Assembly: GCF_003201475.1 (NCBI RefSeq) | Contig: NZ_QJJK01000003.1 | Coordinates: 186,001-250,000 of the forward strand | Direction: 5' to 3' | DNA: 64,000 bases | DNA from: Chelatococcus asaccharovorans | GTDB taxonomy: Bacteria > Pseudomonadota > Alphaproteobacteria > Rhizobiales > Beijerinckiaceae | Part shown: positions 27,231 through 37,029 of the stretch, in pieces | Layout of the letters: every line of letters starts with the position of its first letter | How positions within the stretch are numbered: position 1 is the first letter of the stretch | Notes under the pieces: generated by a model | Seen by the model: the letters and a program-made list of their open reading frames with translations, nothing else | Told to the model about the DNA's origin: nothing | Database searches by the model: none | Position numbers and translations under genes: made by a program

Positions 27231-29270
27231 ATGTACCACGCAATCGTCTTCCTGCCGCTGGTGGGTTTTCTGATCGCCGGCATCTTCGGCAATAAGATCG
27301 GCGCGCGCGCCAGCGAGGTCGTCACGACGTCGCTGCTCGCTGTCGCCTGTGCGCTGTCCTGGGTCGCCTTCGTCCGCGTCGGCTTCTACGGCGAGGACGC
27401 GCAGGTGAAGATCGCGAGCTGGATCGTCTCCGGCAGCTTCAGCGTCGACTGGGCCTTCCGCATCGACACGCTGACGGCGGTCATGCTGATCGTCGTGACG
27501 ACCGTCTCGATGCTCGTGCACCTCTACTCGATCGGTTACATGCATGAGGATCCGGCCCGGCCGCGGTTCTTCGCCTATCTCTCGCTGTTCACCTTCGCCA
27601 TGCTCATGCTGGTGACGGCCGACAACCTGCTGCAGATGTTCTTCGGCTGGGAAGGCGTCGGCCTGGCGAGCTATCTGCTCATCGGCTTCTGGTATGAGAA
27701 GCCGTCGGCCAACGCGGCGGCCATCAAGGCCTTCGTCGTCAACCGCGTCGGCGATTTCGGCTTCCTGCTCGGCATCTTCCTGCTCTTCGTCTTGTTCGGC
27801 ACCGCCTCCTTCGATGAGCTCTTCCCGCGCGTCGGGGAACTGGCGGACGCAAAATTCCATATCTTCGGCCATGATTACCATGCGCTGACGGTGGCCGCGT
27901 TCCTCCTGTTCATGGGCGCCATGGGCAAGTCCGCGCAGTTCCTGCTGCACACCTGGCTGCCTGACGCCATGGAAGGCCCGACCCCGGTGTCGGCGCTGAT
28001 CCATGCCGCGACCATGGTGACGGCGGGCGTGTTCATGGTGGCGCGCATGTCACCGGTCTTCGAATATGCGCCGGCCGCGCTTACCTTCGTCACGGTGATC
28101 GGCGGCATCACGGCCTTCTTCGCGGCAACGGTCGGCCTCGTGCAGAACGACATCAAGCGCGTGATCGCCTATTCGACCTGCTCGCAGCTCGGCTACATGT
28201 TCGTGGCGCTCGGCGTCGGCGCCTATTCGGCGGGTGTCTTCCACCTCTTCACCCACGCCTTCTTCAAGGCCTTGCTGTTCCTCAGCGCAGGCTCGGTCAT
28301 CCACGCGATGCACCACGAGCAGGACATGCGCCACATGGGTGGGCTCCGGCGCTACATCCCGTTTACCGCGGCGATGATGACCGTCGGCAATCTCGCCCTG
28401 ACGGGGTTCCCCTTCACGGCAGGCTATTTCTCGAAGGATGCGATCATCGAAGCGGCCTATGCCTCGCATAATCCCGCCGCCGGCTTTGCCTTCATCGCCA
28501 CCGTGATCGCGGCGCTGATGACATCCTTCTACTCCTGGCGCCTCTATTTCCTGACCTTCGAGGCCAAGCCGCGCTGGGGTGAGCATGCGGAGGCGAGCCA
28601 TGCGCACGGCCATGACGCCCATGGCCATGCGCACGGCCATGACGATCACGCACAGGATGATCACGCGCATGACGATCATGGCCATGGCCATGGCCACGAC
28701 CTGAAGCCGCATGAGAGCCCGCTGGTCATGCTCATTCCGCTGGCCGTACTGGCGGTCGGCGCCTTGTTCGCCGGCGGTCTGTTCAAGTCCTTCTTCATCG
28801 GCGAGAACTACGACGCCTTCTGGCGGGGCGCGCTGTTCGCAGGGCCGGAGAACCACATCCTGCATGAGATGCACGACGTGCCGACCTGGGTCGTGTGGTC
28901 GCCTTTCGTGATGATGGTGCTCGGCTTCGTGCTGGCGCTGTGGTTCTACATCATCAACCCGCGCATCCCCGTCAGCCTCGCGCAGTCCAACCCGATCCTG
29001 TACCGCTTCCTGCTCAATAAGTGGTACTTCGACGAGATCTACGACTTCCTCTTCGTCCGCCCTGCCAAGTGGCTTGGCACCTTCCTGTGGAAGAAGGGCG
29101 ATGGCTGGCTGATCGACGGCTTCGGGCCGGACGGCGTGTCGGCGCGGGTCGTCGATGTCACCAATCGGGTCGTGCGGCTGCAGACCGGTTATGTCTATCA
29201 CTACGCCTTTGCCATGCTCATCGGGGTCGCTGCCTTCGTAACGTGGTATCTGGTCGGGGGAGCGCATTGA
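27231..29270 (+). CDS. nuoL: NADH-quinone oxidoreductase subunit L with His/Asp-rich insert
   Basis: 679-residue antiporter-like proton pump (ND5 homologue) at the far end of the membrane arm. Core motifs [16 protein letters not shown] near residue 140 and [15 protein letters not shown] near 260 are intact. Residues about 450-493 are a hydrophilic loop of HGHDAHGH-type repeats with 16 His and 8 Asp, then LKPHESP. The C-terminal part holds the long lateral helix region. Its stop shares one base with the nuoM start. Confidence 0.97.
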   Translation: MYHAIVFLPLVGFLIAGIFGNKIGARASEVVTTSLLAVACALSWVAFVRVGFYGEDAQVKIASWIVSGSFSVDWAFRIDTLTAVMLIVVTTVSMLVHLYSIGYMHEDPARPRFFAYLSLFTFAMLMLVTADNLLQMFFGWEGVGLASYLLIGFWYEKPSANAAAIKAFVVNRVGDFGFLLGIFLLFVLFGTASFDELFPRVGELADAKFHIFGHDYHALTVAAFLLFMGAMGKSAQFLLHTWLPDAMEGPTPVSALIHAATMVTAGVFMVARMSPVFEYAPAALTFVTVIGGITAFFAATVGLVQNDIKRVIAYSTCSQLGYMFVALGVGAYSAGVFHLFTHAFFKALLFLSAGSVIHAMHHEQDMRHMGGLRRYIPFTAAMMTVGNLALTGFPFTAGYFSKDAIIEAAYASHNPAAGFAFIATVIAALMTSFYSWRLYFLTFEAKPRWGEHAEASHAHGHDAHGHAHGHDDHAQDDHAHDDHGHGHGHDLKPHESPLVMLIPLAVLAVGALFAGGLFKSFFIGENYDAFWRGALFAGPENHILHEMHDVPTWVVWSPFVMMVLGFVLALWFYIINPRIPVSLAQSNPILYRFLLNKWYFDEIYDFLFVRPAKWLGTFLWKKGDGWLIDGFGPDGVSARVVDVTNRVVRLQTGYVYHYAFAMLIGVAAFVTWYLVGGAH

Positions 29271-30781
29271 TGTTCGGCTTCGGCATTCTCTCCGGCCTGC
29301 TCATCCTGCCGCTCCTTGGCGCAGCCTTCATCCTGGTCTTGCGCGGTGACGAGGAGGCGGTTGCCTCCAACGCGCGCTGGGGCGCGCTGATCACGACGGT
29401 CATCACATTCCTGCTGTCGCTCTTTGCCTGGAGCCAGTTCGACGCGGCGAACCCGGCCTTCCAGCTGGTCGAGACGCATCGCTGGCTGTCGGATTCGATC
29501 GCCTTCAAGCTTGGCGTCGACGGCTTCTCGATGCCCTTCGTGGTGCTGACCGCCTTCCTGATGCCGTTCTGCATGCTGGCGTCCTGGCATTCGGTCCATC
29601 ATCGGGTGAAGGAATATTTCGTCGCCTTCCTGGTGCTCGAGACGACGATGATCGCGGTCTTCGCTTCGGCCGACCTCATCCTCTTCTACCTGTTCTTCGA
29701 AGCCGGCCTGATCCCGATGTTCCTGATCATCGGCATCTGGGGGCACGATCGCCGCATCTATGCGAGCTTCAAGTTCTTCCTCTACACCCTGCTCGGCTCG
29801 GTGCTGATGCTGCTGGCCGTGCTGGCCATGTACTGGGATGCCGGCACCACCGATATCGCGACGCTCCTGACCCACAAGTTCCCGGTCTCGATGCAGACCT
29901 GGCTGTGGCTCGCCTTCTTCTCGTCGCTCGCGGTGAAGATGCCGATGTGGCCGGTGCATACCTGGCTGCCGGACGCGCATGTGGAGGCGCCGACGGCGGG
30001 CTCGGTCATCCTGGCGGGCATTCTCCTGAAGATGGGTGGCTACGGCTTCATCCGCTTCTCGCTGCCGATGTTCCCGGATGCCTCGGCCTATTTCGCGCCG
30101 CTCGTCTTCGCCTTGTCGGTCATCGCCATCGTCTACACCTCCCTCGTCGCCTTGATGCAGGAGAACATCAAGAAGCTGATCGCCTATTCCTCGGTCGCCC
30201 ATATGGGCTTCGTGACCATGGGCCTGTTCAGCATGACGGAGCAGGGCATCCAGGGCGCAATGTACCAGATGGTCAGCCATGGCCTCGTGTCGGGTGCGCT
30301 GTTCCTTGCGGTCGGCGTCGTCTATGACCGCACGCACACGTTGCGTATCGATGCCTATGGCGGGCTGGTGGAGCGTATGCCGCGCTACGCGCTCGTCTTC
30401 ATGATCCTCACCATGGCGAATGTCGGGCTGCCCGGCACCTCCGGCTTCGTCGGCGAGTTCCTCACCTTGATGGGTACCTTCCGGGCCAATCCCTATGTGG
30501 CCATGATCGCGGCGACGGGCGTGATCCTCTCGGCGGCCTATGCCCTGTGGCTCTATCGCCGGGTCGTGTTCGGCAAGCTCGAGAAGCCGAGCCTGAAGGC
30601 AATCACCGATCTCGACACGCGCGAAGTCGTCATATTCGTTCCCCTCGTTCTGCTCATCATCTGGTATGGCGTGCAGCCGCACGGCATTCTGGAGGCCTTC
30701 GCCGCGTCGACGGACAACCTCCTGCGCAGCACCGAGGCTGCGCTCGCCGGCGTCAAGACCGCCGCCTTCCTTTCGCATTAA
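29270..30781 (+). CDS. nuoM: NADH-quinone oxidoreductase subunit M
   Basis: 503-residue antiporter-like proton pump (ND4 homologue). [16 protein letters not shown] and [20 protein letters not shown] (quoted to HTWLPDAH) are diagnostic, with [16 protein letters not shown] following. Start ATG at 29270 overlaps the nuoL TGA; the open frame further upstream lies within nuoL and is discarded. Confidence 0.97.
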   Translation: MFGFGILSGLLILPLLGAAFILVLRGDEEAVASNARWGALITTVITFLLSLFAWSQFDAANPAFQLVETHRWLSDSIAFKLGVDGFSMPFVVLTAFLMPFCMLASWHSVHHRVKEYFVAFLVLETTMIAVFASADLILFYLFFEAGLIPMFLIIGIWGHDRRIYASFKFFLYTLLGSVLMLLAVLAMYWDAGTTDIATLLTHKFPVSMQTWLWLAFFSSLAVKMPMWPVHTWLPDAHVEAPTAGSVILAGILLKMGGYGFIRFSLPMFPDASAYFAPLVFALSVIAIVYTSLVALMQENIKKLIAYSSVAHMGFVTMGLFSMTEQGIQGAMYQMVSHGLVSGALFLAVGVVYDRTHTLRIDAYGGLVERMPRYALVFMILTMANVGLPGTSGFVGEFLTLMGTFRANPYVAMIAATGVILSAAYALWLYRRVVFGKLEKPSLKAITDLDTREVVIFVPLVLLIIWYGVQPHGILEAFAASTDNLLRSTEAALAGVKTAAFLSH

Positions 30782-30793
30782 GGCATAGAACCG

Positions 30794-32233
30794 ATGGCAC
30801 CGCTCTTCCCAGCCTTCAGTGTGGTCCTGCCGGAATTCATTCTGGCGGCGGGCGCGCTTGTGCTCGTCCTGATCGGCGCCATCCGCGGCGAGCGCTCCAA
30901 CGGCCTCGTCTCGGCCCTCGCGGTGGCTTTGATTGCGGCGGCGGGCATCGCGGTGGCCTTCCAGGGCGGCGAGCGTGCGGAGGCCTTCGGCGGGTCCTTC
31001 GTCGTCGACAATTTCGCGCGCTTCATGAAGATGCTGGCGCTCATCGGTTCGGCCGCGGCACTTCTTCTGGCGCGCGACTTCTTCCAGCGCGCCAAGCTCG
31101 ACCGGTTCGAATACCCGATCCTCGTCGTGCTTGCGACGCTCGGCATGATGATGATGATCTCGGCGAATGATCTCATCGCGCTCTATCTGGGTCTCGAGCT
31201 GCAGAGCCTCGCGATCTATGTCATCGCCGCCTTCGACCGCGACAACGCGCGTTCCTCGGAAGCCGGTCTGAAATATTTCGTCCTCGGTGCGCTCTCCTCG
31301 GGCATGCTGCTGTACGGCTCGTCGCTCGTCTACGGCTTCACCGGCACGGTCGCCTTTCCCGGGATCGCGGCGGCGGTCGCGGGCGGCCATGGCGGTACAG
31401 GCCTCATCTTCGGGCTTGTGTTCATTGCCGCCGGACTCGCCTTCAAAATTTCCGCCGTGCCGTTCCACATGTGGACCCCGGACGTCTACGAAGGCGCGCC
31501 TTCGCCCGTCACCGCCTTCATGGCGAGCGCACCGAAGGCCGCTGCCATGGCGCTCTTGGTGCGGGTCTTCGTCGGCGCCTTTCCGGATATCATCGGCCAG
31601 TGGCGCCAGATCATCGTCTTCGTGGCGATCGCCTCCATGGTGCTCGGCGCCTTCGCCGCCATCGGCCAGCGCAACATCAAGAGGCTGATGGCCTATTCGT
31701 CCATCAGCCATATGGGCTATGCGCTGGTGGGGCTGGCTGCGGGAACCGCGAACGGTGTTCAGGGCGTCCTTATCTATCTCGCGCTCTATCTCGCCATGAC
31801 GCTCGGCACCTTCGCCTGCATCATCGCCATGCGCCGCGAGAGCGGGCAGGTCGAGACCATCGACGATCTGGCCGGCCTGTCGAACAGCCAGCCGGTGCTG
31901 GCGTTCCTGTTTGCGATGCTGCTCTTCTCGCTCGCAGGTATTCCGCCTCTGGCGGGCTTCTTCGCCAAGCTCTACGTGTTTGGTGCAGCCATCGAGGCGA
32001 AGCTCTACGGGTTGGCCGTCATCGGCGTGCTGGCGAGCGTGGTGGGCGCCTTCTACTACCTGCGCATCATCAAGCTCATGTATTTCGACGAGCCGAAGGC
32101 CGGCGCCTACCAGCCCATGGCGCCGGAAGTGCGCTTTGTGCTCGGTGTATCGAGCGTTGTCGTCATTCTGTTCTGGCTGGCGCCGGCGTCGATCGTGGCG
32201 GCTGCCTCCGCCGCAGCGAAATCGCTCTTCTGA
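30794..32233 (+). CDS. nuoN: NADH-quinone oxidoreductase subunit N
   Basis: 479-residue antiporter-like proton pump (ND2 homologue), last subunit of the operon. Typical stretches are [34 protein letters not shown] and [20 protein letters not shown]. Fourteen hydrophobic segments. birA begins 2 bases after its stop, so the transcript probably runs on. Confidence 0.97.
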   Translation: MAPLFPAFSVVLPEFILAAGALVLVLIGAIRGERSNGLVSALAVALIAAAGIAVAFQGGERAEAFGGSFVVDNFARFMKMLALIGSAAALLLARDFFQRAKLDRFEYPILVVLATLGMMMMISANDLIALYLGLELQSLAIYVIAAFDRDNARSSEAGLKYFVLGALSSGMLLYGSSLVYGFTGTVAFPGIAAAVAGGHGGTGLIFGLVFIAAGLAFKISAVPFHMWTPDVYEGAPSPVTAFMASAPKAAAMALLVRVFVGAFPDIIGQWRQIIVFVAIASMVLGAFAAIGQRNIKRLMAYSSISHMGYALVGLAAGTANGVQGVLIYLALYLAMTLGTFACIIAMRRESGQVETIDDLAGLSNSQPVLAFLFAMLLFSLAGIPPLAGFFAKLYVFGAAIEAKLYGLAVIGVLASVVGAFYYLRIIKLMYFDEPKAGAYQPMAPEVRFVLGVSSVVVILFWLAPASIVAAASAAAKSLF

Positions 32234-32235
32234 GA

Positions 32236-33039
32236 ATGGTGTTCAGTCTCGGGCAAGCGGCCCGCACGGCCGGCTTCGCGCTCGCCGCCTTCGAGAGCCT
32301 CGGATCGACCAACGCCGAGGCGATGGCCATCGGCAAGGCTGGCCTGACGCGGCCGACATGGGTGGTCACCGCGCGCCAGACGGCAGGTCGCGGCCGGCGC
32401 GGCAATGCCTGGGCCAATGGTTCGGGCAATCTCGCGGCCTCGCTCGTCATGGTGACCACTGTGACACCAGCGGTGGCGGCGACGCTCGGTTTCGTTGCGG
32501 GGCTCGCGCTGACGGACGCGATTGCCGCCATCGCTCCCTATTTCGACAGCGGGGCGGCGGGCGGGCATCGTCTGCTCTTGAAATGGCCGAATGACGTCAT
32601 GGGCGATGGAGCGAAGCTCGCGGGCATCCTCCTCGAAAGCGAGCAACTGGCCGATGGCCGGCGCATCGTCGTTGTCGGTATCGGCGTCAATGTCGCAGCG
32701 GCGCCGGAGGGAATGCCGTATAAGGTAGCCTCGCTGTCGTCGCTCGGCGCCCCCGTGACAGCGGAGGACGTGTTTTCCGCGCTGACGGACAGTTGGGTCG
32801 AGGGCGTGGCACTCTGGGACGAGGGCAGGGGCGTAGGCGCTATTCGCAGCCGCTGGCTGAAGCGCGCGGCAGGCCTTGGCGCTGACGTAGCGGTGCATAT
32901 CGGGCGGGAAATCGTGCGGGGCACCTTCGAGACCATCGACGACTCAGGCCAACTCGTCATACGAAGGACGGAGGGGGGCACGGTGGCGGTCGCCGCCGGC
33001 GATGTCCATTTCGGGGCTGCGGCAACTGCCAGGGTGTAA
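32236..33039 (+). CDS. birA: Biotin--[acetyl-CoA-carboxylase] ligase
   Basis: 267-residue biotin protein ligase that activates biotin to biotinyl-AMP and attaches it to carboxylase carrier proteins. Contains the biotin loop TAGRGRRGNAW, LLLKWPNDVM and VVGIGVNVA, then a C-terminal SH3-like domain. There is no N-terminal helix-turn-helix, so it is the non-regulatory (class I) type. Its start is 2 bases after the nuoN stop. Often found behind nuoN in Hyphomicrobiales. Confidence 0.94.
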   Translation: MVFSLGQAARTAGFALAAFESLGSTNAEAMAIGKAGLTRPTWVVTARQTAGRGRRGNAWANGSGNLAASLVMVTTVTPAVAATLGFVAGLALTDAIAAIAPYFDSGAAGGHRLLLKWPNDVMGDGAKLAGILLESEQLADGRRIVVVGIGVNVAAAPEGMPYKVASLSSLGAPVTAEDVFSALTDSWVEGVALWDEGRGVGAIRSRWLKRAAGLGADVAVHIGREIVRGTFETIDDSGQLVIRRTEGGTVAVAAGDVHFGAAATARV

Positions 33040-33422
33040 CAGGAACACAGCACTGCATTTGGTCTCAACGTCTCGATCCATCTCCCCGATATTGGCGGCC
33101 GACCGAAGGGCGAGCGCATGCGCGCTTCGCTCGTATTCCGTTGCACCGTGCGGATGCGCGACGTTCCTGCCGCGCGGTCTGACCTGGACTATCCGCAGCC
33201 CGTTTTCGGCCATTGTGGGGTGGACCGGCTTCGGGACAGCCCTGTCGCGGATTGCCAGAGCGACGGACGCCCTCGGAGACCGGAGGCGGCCGCTCTATCT
33301 CTATGTTCATGCATCGGATTTGCCCTGACGTCGTAGAGGCTCCGGAACAAGGGCCAGTGCTTTAATAAGGGCAAGTGCTTTGGCCCGATGCTTTAGTCGT
33401 TTTTGAGGAAGGACAGGAGGGT
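33040..33422. other. 383-bp intergenic region between birA and the RNase J gene
   Basis: No credible gene. The type III pantothenate kinase gene (coaX) often found between birA and rnj in related genomes is not here, nor any recognisable remnant. Near the right end GGGC(C/A)AGTGCTTT occurs twice (about 33351-33363 and 33368-33381). The RNase J promoter is presumably inside this gap. Confidence 0.5.
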
Positions 33423-35090
33423 ATGGCGCCCCGCACCGACAGTTTGGTCTTCGCAGCCCTCGGCGGGCTCGGTGAGATCGGCATGAACCTGAGCCTCTAT
33501 GGCTTCGGTCCCGAGAACCGTCGCCAATGGCTGATGGTCGATTGCGGCGTGAGCTTCGCGGGCGAGGACGTGCCCGGGATCGATCTGGTGCTGCCGGACA
33601 TCCGTTTCATCGAGGAGGAGCGCAAGAACCTCGTCGGCATCGTCATAACCCATGCCCATGAGGATCACATCGGCGCAATCGCCGATCTGTGGCCGCGCCT
33701 GCGCGTTCCGGTCTACGCCACGCCCTTTGCGGCGGGCCTTCTGGAAGCGCGCCGCCTCTCCGAGCCTGGTGCGCCCAAGGTGGAGATCCATGTCGTCCCA
33801 CAGGGCGGGCGTGTCGTCCTGCCGCCCTTCGATTGCGAATTCATCCCCGTCGCCCATTCGATTCCGGAAGCCTGCGCGCTCGCCATCCGCACGCCGCTCG
33901 GTCTCGTTGTCCATTCCGGGGATTGGAAGATTGATCCGACGCCGCCGATCGGCCTGCCGACCGACGAGGCCCGCCTGCGGGAACTCGGCGAAGAAGGCGT
34001 TCTCGCGCTGATCTGCGACTCCACCAATGTTCTGCGCGAGGGGGCGAGCCCGAGCGAGGCGGACGTCGCCGTCACGCTTGCCGAGATCATCAAGGCCTCG
34101 CCGGCGCGCGTCGCCGTCACGACCTTCGCCTCGAATGTCGCGCGCCTGCATTCCGTCGCGCGGGCGGCAGCCTTGGCCGAGCGGGAGGTCGTCGTCTTCG
34201 GCCGGGCGATGGAGCGCGCGCTCGATGTGGCGGGGGATTGCGGCTATCTCGAGGGCTTGCCGGCGTTTCGCTCGCCGGACGTCTATGGCTATCTGCCGCG
34301 CGACAAGGTGGTCGCCCTCCTGACGGGCAGTCAGGGCGAGCCGCGCGCCGCGCTGGCACGGGTGGCGACGGACAGCCATCCCGACATGACGCTTGCTCCC
34401 GGCGACCGCGTGATCTTCTCGTCGCGGACGATTCCCGGCAACGAGCGTTCGGTCAACCGCATCATCAACAGTCTCGCCCAGCGGGGCATCGAGATCATCA
34501 CCGATCGCAATCATCTCGTCCATGTCTCCGGGCATCCCAGGCGCGGCGAGATGGAAGCGCTCTATAGCTGGCTGAAGCCGGCGATCGCCATTCCAGCGCA
34601 TGGCGAGGCGTTGCATCTGACCGAGCATAGGGATTTCGCGCGCGCCATGGGCGTGCCGGAGGTCCTGCGGCCGATGAATGGCGAGGTGGTGCAACTGGCG
34701 CCCGGCAAGCCGTCGGTGGTCGATGAACTGCCGGTGGGCCGGGTCTACAAGGATGGAACCGTGCTCGTCGACAGTGGCGAACCTGTCGTGCCGGAGCGCC
34801 GCCGCCTGTCCTTCAGCGGGGTCGTCACCGTGTCGCTCGCCCTGGACGCCAAGGGAGATCTGGCGACGGATCCGCATGTGTCCTTCAGCGGGTTGCCGGG
34901 GGCCTTCGGCGCCGATAGCACAGTCGAACTGATCGGCGATGCGATCGCTGACGTCCTCGATGGCCTGCCGCGGGCCAAGCGTCGCGATCCGGACAGTGTC
35001 GCGAAGGCCATCGAGCGCGCAATCCGCTCGGAGATCCAGCACGCCTGGGGCAAGAAGCCCACCTGCCACGTGCATGTTCTTGCCGTATAG
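33423..35090 (+). CDS. rnj: Ribonuclease J
   Basis: 555-residue metallo-beta-lactamase/beta-CASP RNase with 5'-3' exo- and endonuclease activity in RNA maturation and decay. The metal motif THAHEDHIGAI is near residue 75, HSIPEACAL and VHSGDWKID follow, and the beta-CASP part has LTGSQGEPRAAL and HVSGHPRRGEM. Start ATG at 33423 with AGGAGG directly upstream; a 16-residue in-frame extension is discarded. The C-terminal domain ends CHVHVLAV. Confidence 0.94.
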   Translation: MAPRTDSLVFAALGGLGEIGMNLSLYGFGPENRRQWLMVDCGVSFAGEDVPGIDLVLPDIRFIEEERKNLVGIVITHAHEDHIGAIADLWPRLRVPVYATPFAAGLLEARRLSEPGAPKVEIHVVPQGGRVVLPPFDCEFIPVAHSIPEACALAIRTPLGLVVHSGDWKIDPTPPIGLPTDEARLRELGEEGVLALICDSTNVLREGASPSEADVAVTLAEIIKASPARVAVTTFASNVARLHSVARAAALAEREVVVFGRAMERALDVAGDCGYLEGLPAFRSPDVYGYLPRDKVVALLTGSQGEPRAALARVATDSHPDMTLAPGDRVIFSSRTIPGNERSVNRIINSLAQRGIEIITDRNHLVHVSGHPRRGEMEALYSWLKPAIAIPAHGEALHLTEHRDFARAMGVPEVLRPMNGEVVQLAPGKPSVVDELPVGRVYKDGTVLVDSGEPVVPERRRLSFSGVVTVSLALDAKGDLATDPHVSFSGLPGAFGADSTVELIGDAIADVLDGLPRAKRRDPDSVAKAIERAIRSEIQHAWGKKPTCHVHVLAV

Positions 35091-35178
35091 ACAGGGAAGG
35101 CGCGGGCCAGTCCGCGTCAGGAGGTGGCCATGATCGTCCGGTCGGTCATCATGGCGAAGCCCCGCGCCTGCGCGACGG

Positions 35179-35466
35179 ATGATCGAAGGGACCTGGGCCG
35201 GAATGTTGGACGATTATCTGCCGATGTCGACGATCACCGGATCGTTGGCGCTGTTCTTCATCATCTGGTGGACGACACTTTTCGCCATCCTGCCGTTCTG
35301 GGTCCGCAGCCAGGCCGAGGATCAGGCGAACCATGAGATACCCGCCGGAACCGAGCCGGGCGCACCGCAACATCCGATGCTGCTCCGCAAGATCCTCGTC
35401 ACGACGGCGGTGTCGGTCGTTGTCTTTATCGTTGTGAGCGTTATCGTCAACAACGTCGATCTCTGA
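35179..35466 (+). CDS. DUF1467 family membrane protein
   Basis: 95 residues with two membrane helices: ITGSLALFFIIWWTTLFAIL near residue 20, followed by the family motif LPFWVRSQAE, and VTTAVSVVVFIVVSVIV at the end. Function unknown; the family is found in alphaproteobacteria, commonly near proS and mce. The methylmalonyl-CoA epimerase gene often between rnj and this family is absent. Start uncertain among ATGs at 35179, 35203 and 35224. Confidence 0.8.
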   Translation: MIEGTWAGMLDDYLPMSTITGSLALFFIIWWTTLFAILPFWVRSQAEDQANHEIPAGTEPGAPQHPMLLRKILVTTAVSVVVFIVVSVIVNNVDL

Positions 35467-35485
35467 GCGGTCCCCTCACATGCAA

Positions 35486-35510
35486 ATGGCCCCGTCGCTG
35501 ACAGGGCCAT
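35486..35510. terminator. Candidate terminator after the DUF1467 gene
   Basis: Inverted repeat ATGGCCC (35486-35492) and GGGCCAT (35504-35510) with an 11-base loop, 20 bases after the stop. No T-run follows, so confidence is moderate. Confidence 0.45.
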
Positions 35511-35604
35511 GATACACAGGCGAGCACGCGATCATTGGTGCTTCACCTCATCTGCAATCTCGATCGAGCGGGTCGAGGGCATCACACCCTGGCGCCGCCT
35601 CGTT

Positions 35605-35820
35605 TCATGCGGGTTGCAGAGCGCATTGATCGGGCTTCAGCCCGAAGCGATCAGCCAGATGCCAACGGAGCTCGCGGGGCGAGCGATAGCGGTAGCTGCG
35701 ATCGATAAGGTGACTGAGATCCTGCCGACGCCCGGACATGTCGGTCCAGAGCTTTTCGACGGTGAAGCTTTCGCCAACACGGCGACTCGCAATGCGCCTA
35801 GGCGCGAATATAAAGTTCAT
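35605..35820 (-). CDS. Small basic protein of unknown function
   Basis: 71 residues, Arg-rich (RRIASRRVGES, SGRRQDLSHLIDRSYRYRSPREL) with no membrane segment. The start at 35820 has AAGGA eight bases upstream; a 34-residue in-frame extension is discarded. Could be a small nucleic-acid- or protein-binding regulator, but no domain is recognised. Convergent with the DUF1467 gene and 207 bp from the cold-shock gene. Confidence 0.55.
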   Translation of the reverse strand: MNFIFAPRRIASRRVGESFTVEKLWTDMSGRRQDLSHLIDRSYRYRSPRELRWHLADRFGLKPDQCALQPA

Positions 35821-35983
35821 AACATTATCCTTTGTTATTGGGTCTTGCCGACCGGTCGTTGAGATGAGCAATCCGGCTGGGGCCGGCGATGGCTGCTTTT
35901 GGTAGCCTTGCTCTAAAATCAAAACCTTGGACGAACTCCATCCTTTCCGGTGTTGCCACCTGGATGGATAGACACGTCAGGCT

Positions 35984-36010
35984 GGACGGCCCGTCAGTTC
36001 CGGGCCGCCC
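35984..36010 (-). terminator. Candidate terminator of the cold-shock gene
   Basis: GGACGGCCCG (35984-35993) pairs with CGGGCCGCCC (36001-36010) apart from one mismatch, loop 7 bases, 17 bases beyond the stop of the minus-strand cold-shock gene. No T-run follows. Confidence 0.5.
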
Positions 36011-36027
36011 GAGATCCGCAAGTCGGC

Positions 36028-36237
36028 TCAGGAGGCCTGAAGGTTGACGGCAGCTTCCTTGCCGGTGCGGCGGTCAGCCTCGACCTCGTAGGAGATCTTC
36101 TGGCCTTCCACGAGCCCGACGAGCCCTGAACGCTGCACAGCGGAGATGTGAACGAAAACGTCCTTCCCGCCGGCGTCAGGCTGAATGAAGCCGTAACCCT
36201 TCTGATCGTTGAACCACTTTACAGTACCTGTCGCCAT
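36028..36237 (-). CDS. Cold-shock protein, CspA family
   Basis: 69-residue single-stranded nucleic-acid-binding beta-barrel. RNP1 motif KGYGFIQPD and RNP2 motif VFVHIS are intact, preceded by the usual GTVKWFND. Start ATG at 36237 with AAAGGA 8 bases upstream; the open frame to 36393 is leader, not coding. A candidate promoter lies about 155 bases upstream, giving a long 5' leader as in cspA-type genes, where the leader controls stability and translation on cooling. Confidence 0.95.
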   Translation of the reverse strand: MATGTVKWFNDQKGYGFIQPDAGGKDVFVHISAVQRSGLVGLVEGQKISYEVEADRRTGKEAAVNLQAS

Positions 36238-36392
36238 AGAAAGTCCTTTCGGCCATGGGTAAACGCCGGCAGCCACATCCGCTGACCGTCGAACTCTGTC
36301 GATTTGGAGAGGTAGTCTGAAGGAGCACGCAGCTTGGCGAAAGCGAATAAGTGCATCCATCCGGCCCATCGTCCGGTCAACATCGTGCATCA

Positions 36393-36421
36393 TATGTAAG
36401 CGGAAATGCGTCTTTTGGCAA
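36393..36421 (-). promoter_or_regulatory. Candidate promoter of the cold-shock gene
   Basis: On the minus strand TTGCCA (36421-36416), a 17-base spacer, then TACATA (36398-36393). The expected start near 36386 leaves a leader of about 150 nt before the ATG at 36237. Pattern match only. Confidence 0.4.
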
Positions 36422-36689
36422 GATGGCTGACGAGGCCCGATCGGCGCTTGGGTGAAAATAAAAGAAATTCAAAGCGTTGGAAAAAATTCGTGACGATCGG
36501 GACCGGCATCACGCCGGCTGCCCAGACGCCGGGAGGAGGGCTGCGGCCCAGCCGCGCTATGACCGCACGCGTGCGGGAAACCATCGCGTCGCGCGCGGAT
36601 AAGCCTATTCAAATGAACCCTGTGATGAACCGGACGGACATCGCCGCGTGACGCGGGTTGGTGCTGGATTGCCGCTTCCGGACATGCTC
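36422..36689. other. Intergenic region upstream of the repeat cluster
   Basis: This stretch, upstream of the cold-shock promoter, contains only short unconvincing frames (for example 64 codons on the minus strand at 36390-36584). I see no ribosome site, domain or RNA gene in it. Confidence 0.4.
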
Positions 36690-37020
36690 TATTTGATTGA
36701 ATTTGATAGGCGGTACCCGCTCGATGTCGATCGCGTGATCGCATGTCAAATTCGAAAATTCCACGGGAATCATAAACATCCTCCTGTGGTGGATTTGAAA
36801 TTCGTCACGGAATGGATCGACGGCGATGAACGCATTTCAGATCCGAAAACCGCACGAGAATCATGACCTTGCTCGTGTCCTCATCGAATTCGAAATTCCA
36901 ACGACGCCTCCCGGACATCAGACGAATTGCGGATCGGGGACACGAGTGGTCCTCCTGTTTTCAACATTTGCCATCGAGGTCGATACCAATGGGATGCAAA
37001 TGTTGAAAGCGAACCACTAG
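36690..37020 (+). repeat. Tandem cluster of related palindromic repeat elements
   Basis: At least three to four degenerate units follow one another. Arm pairs: GAATTTGAT (from 36699) with GTCAAATTC (to 36753); GGATTTGAAATTCGT (36791-36805) with ACGCATTTCAGATCC (36830-36844, two G-U pairs); TTTCAACATTTGC (36959-36971) with GCAAATGTTGAAA (36996-37008). The first two are each followed by a smaller hairpin around GAATCAT: CCACGGGA/TCCTGTGG and CACGAG/CTCGTG. The last unit ends AACCACTAG, the mirror of the CTAGTGGTT boundary at 5708. Confidence 0.7.
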
Positions 37021-37029
37021 TCGCCGACC

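Noticed and set aside
29201-31711. 836-codon frame antisense to nuoM-nuoN
   Set aside because: Same artefact: low-complexity Arg/Glu/His-rich translation opposite genuine membrane subunits.
33040-33422. Remnant of coaX between birA and rnj
   Set aside because: Short frames here show no type III pantothenate kinase motifs in any frame.
36390-36584. 64-codon frame upstream of the cold-shock gene
   Set aside because: No ribosome site, no protein-like pattern, and it overlaps the likely cold-shock promoter.
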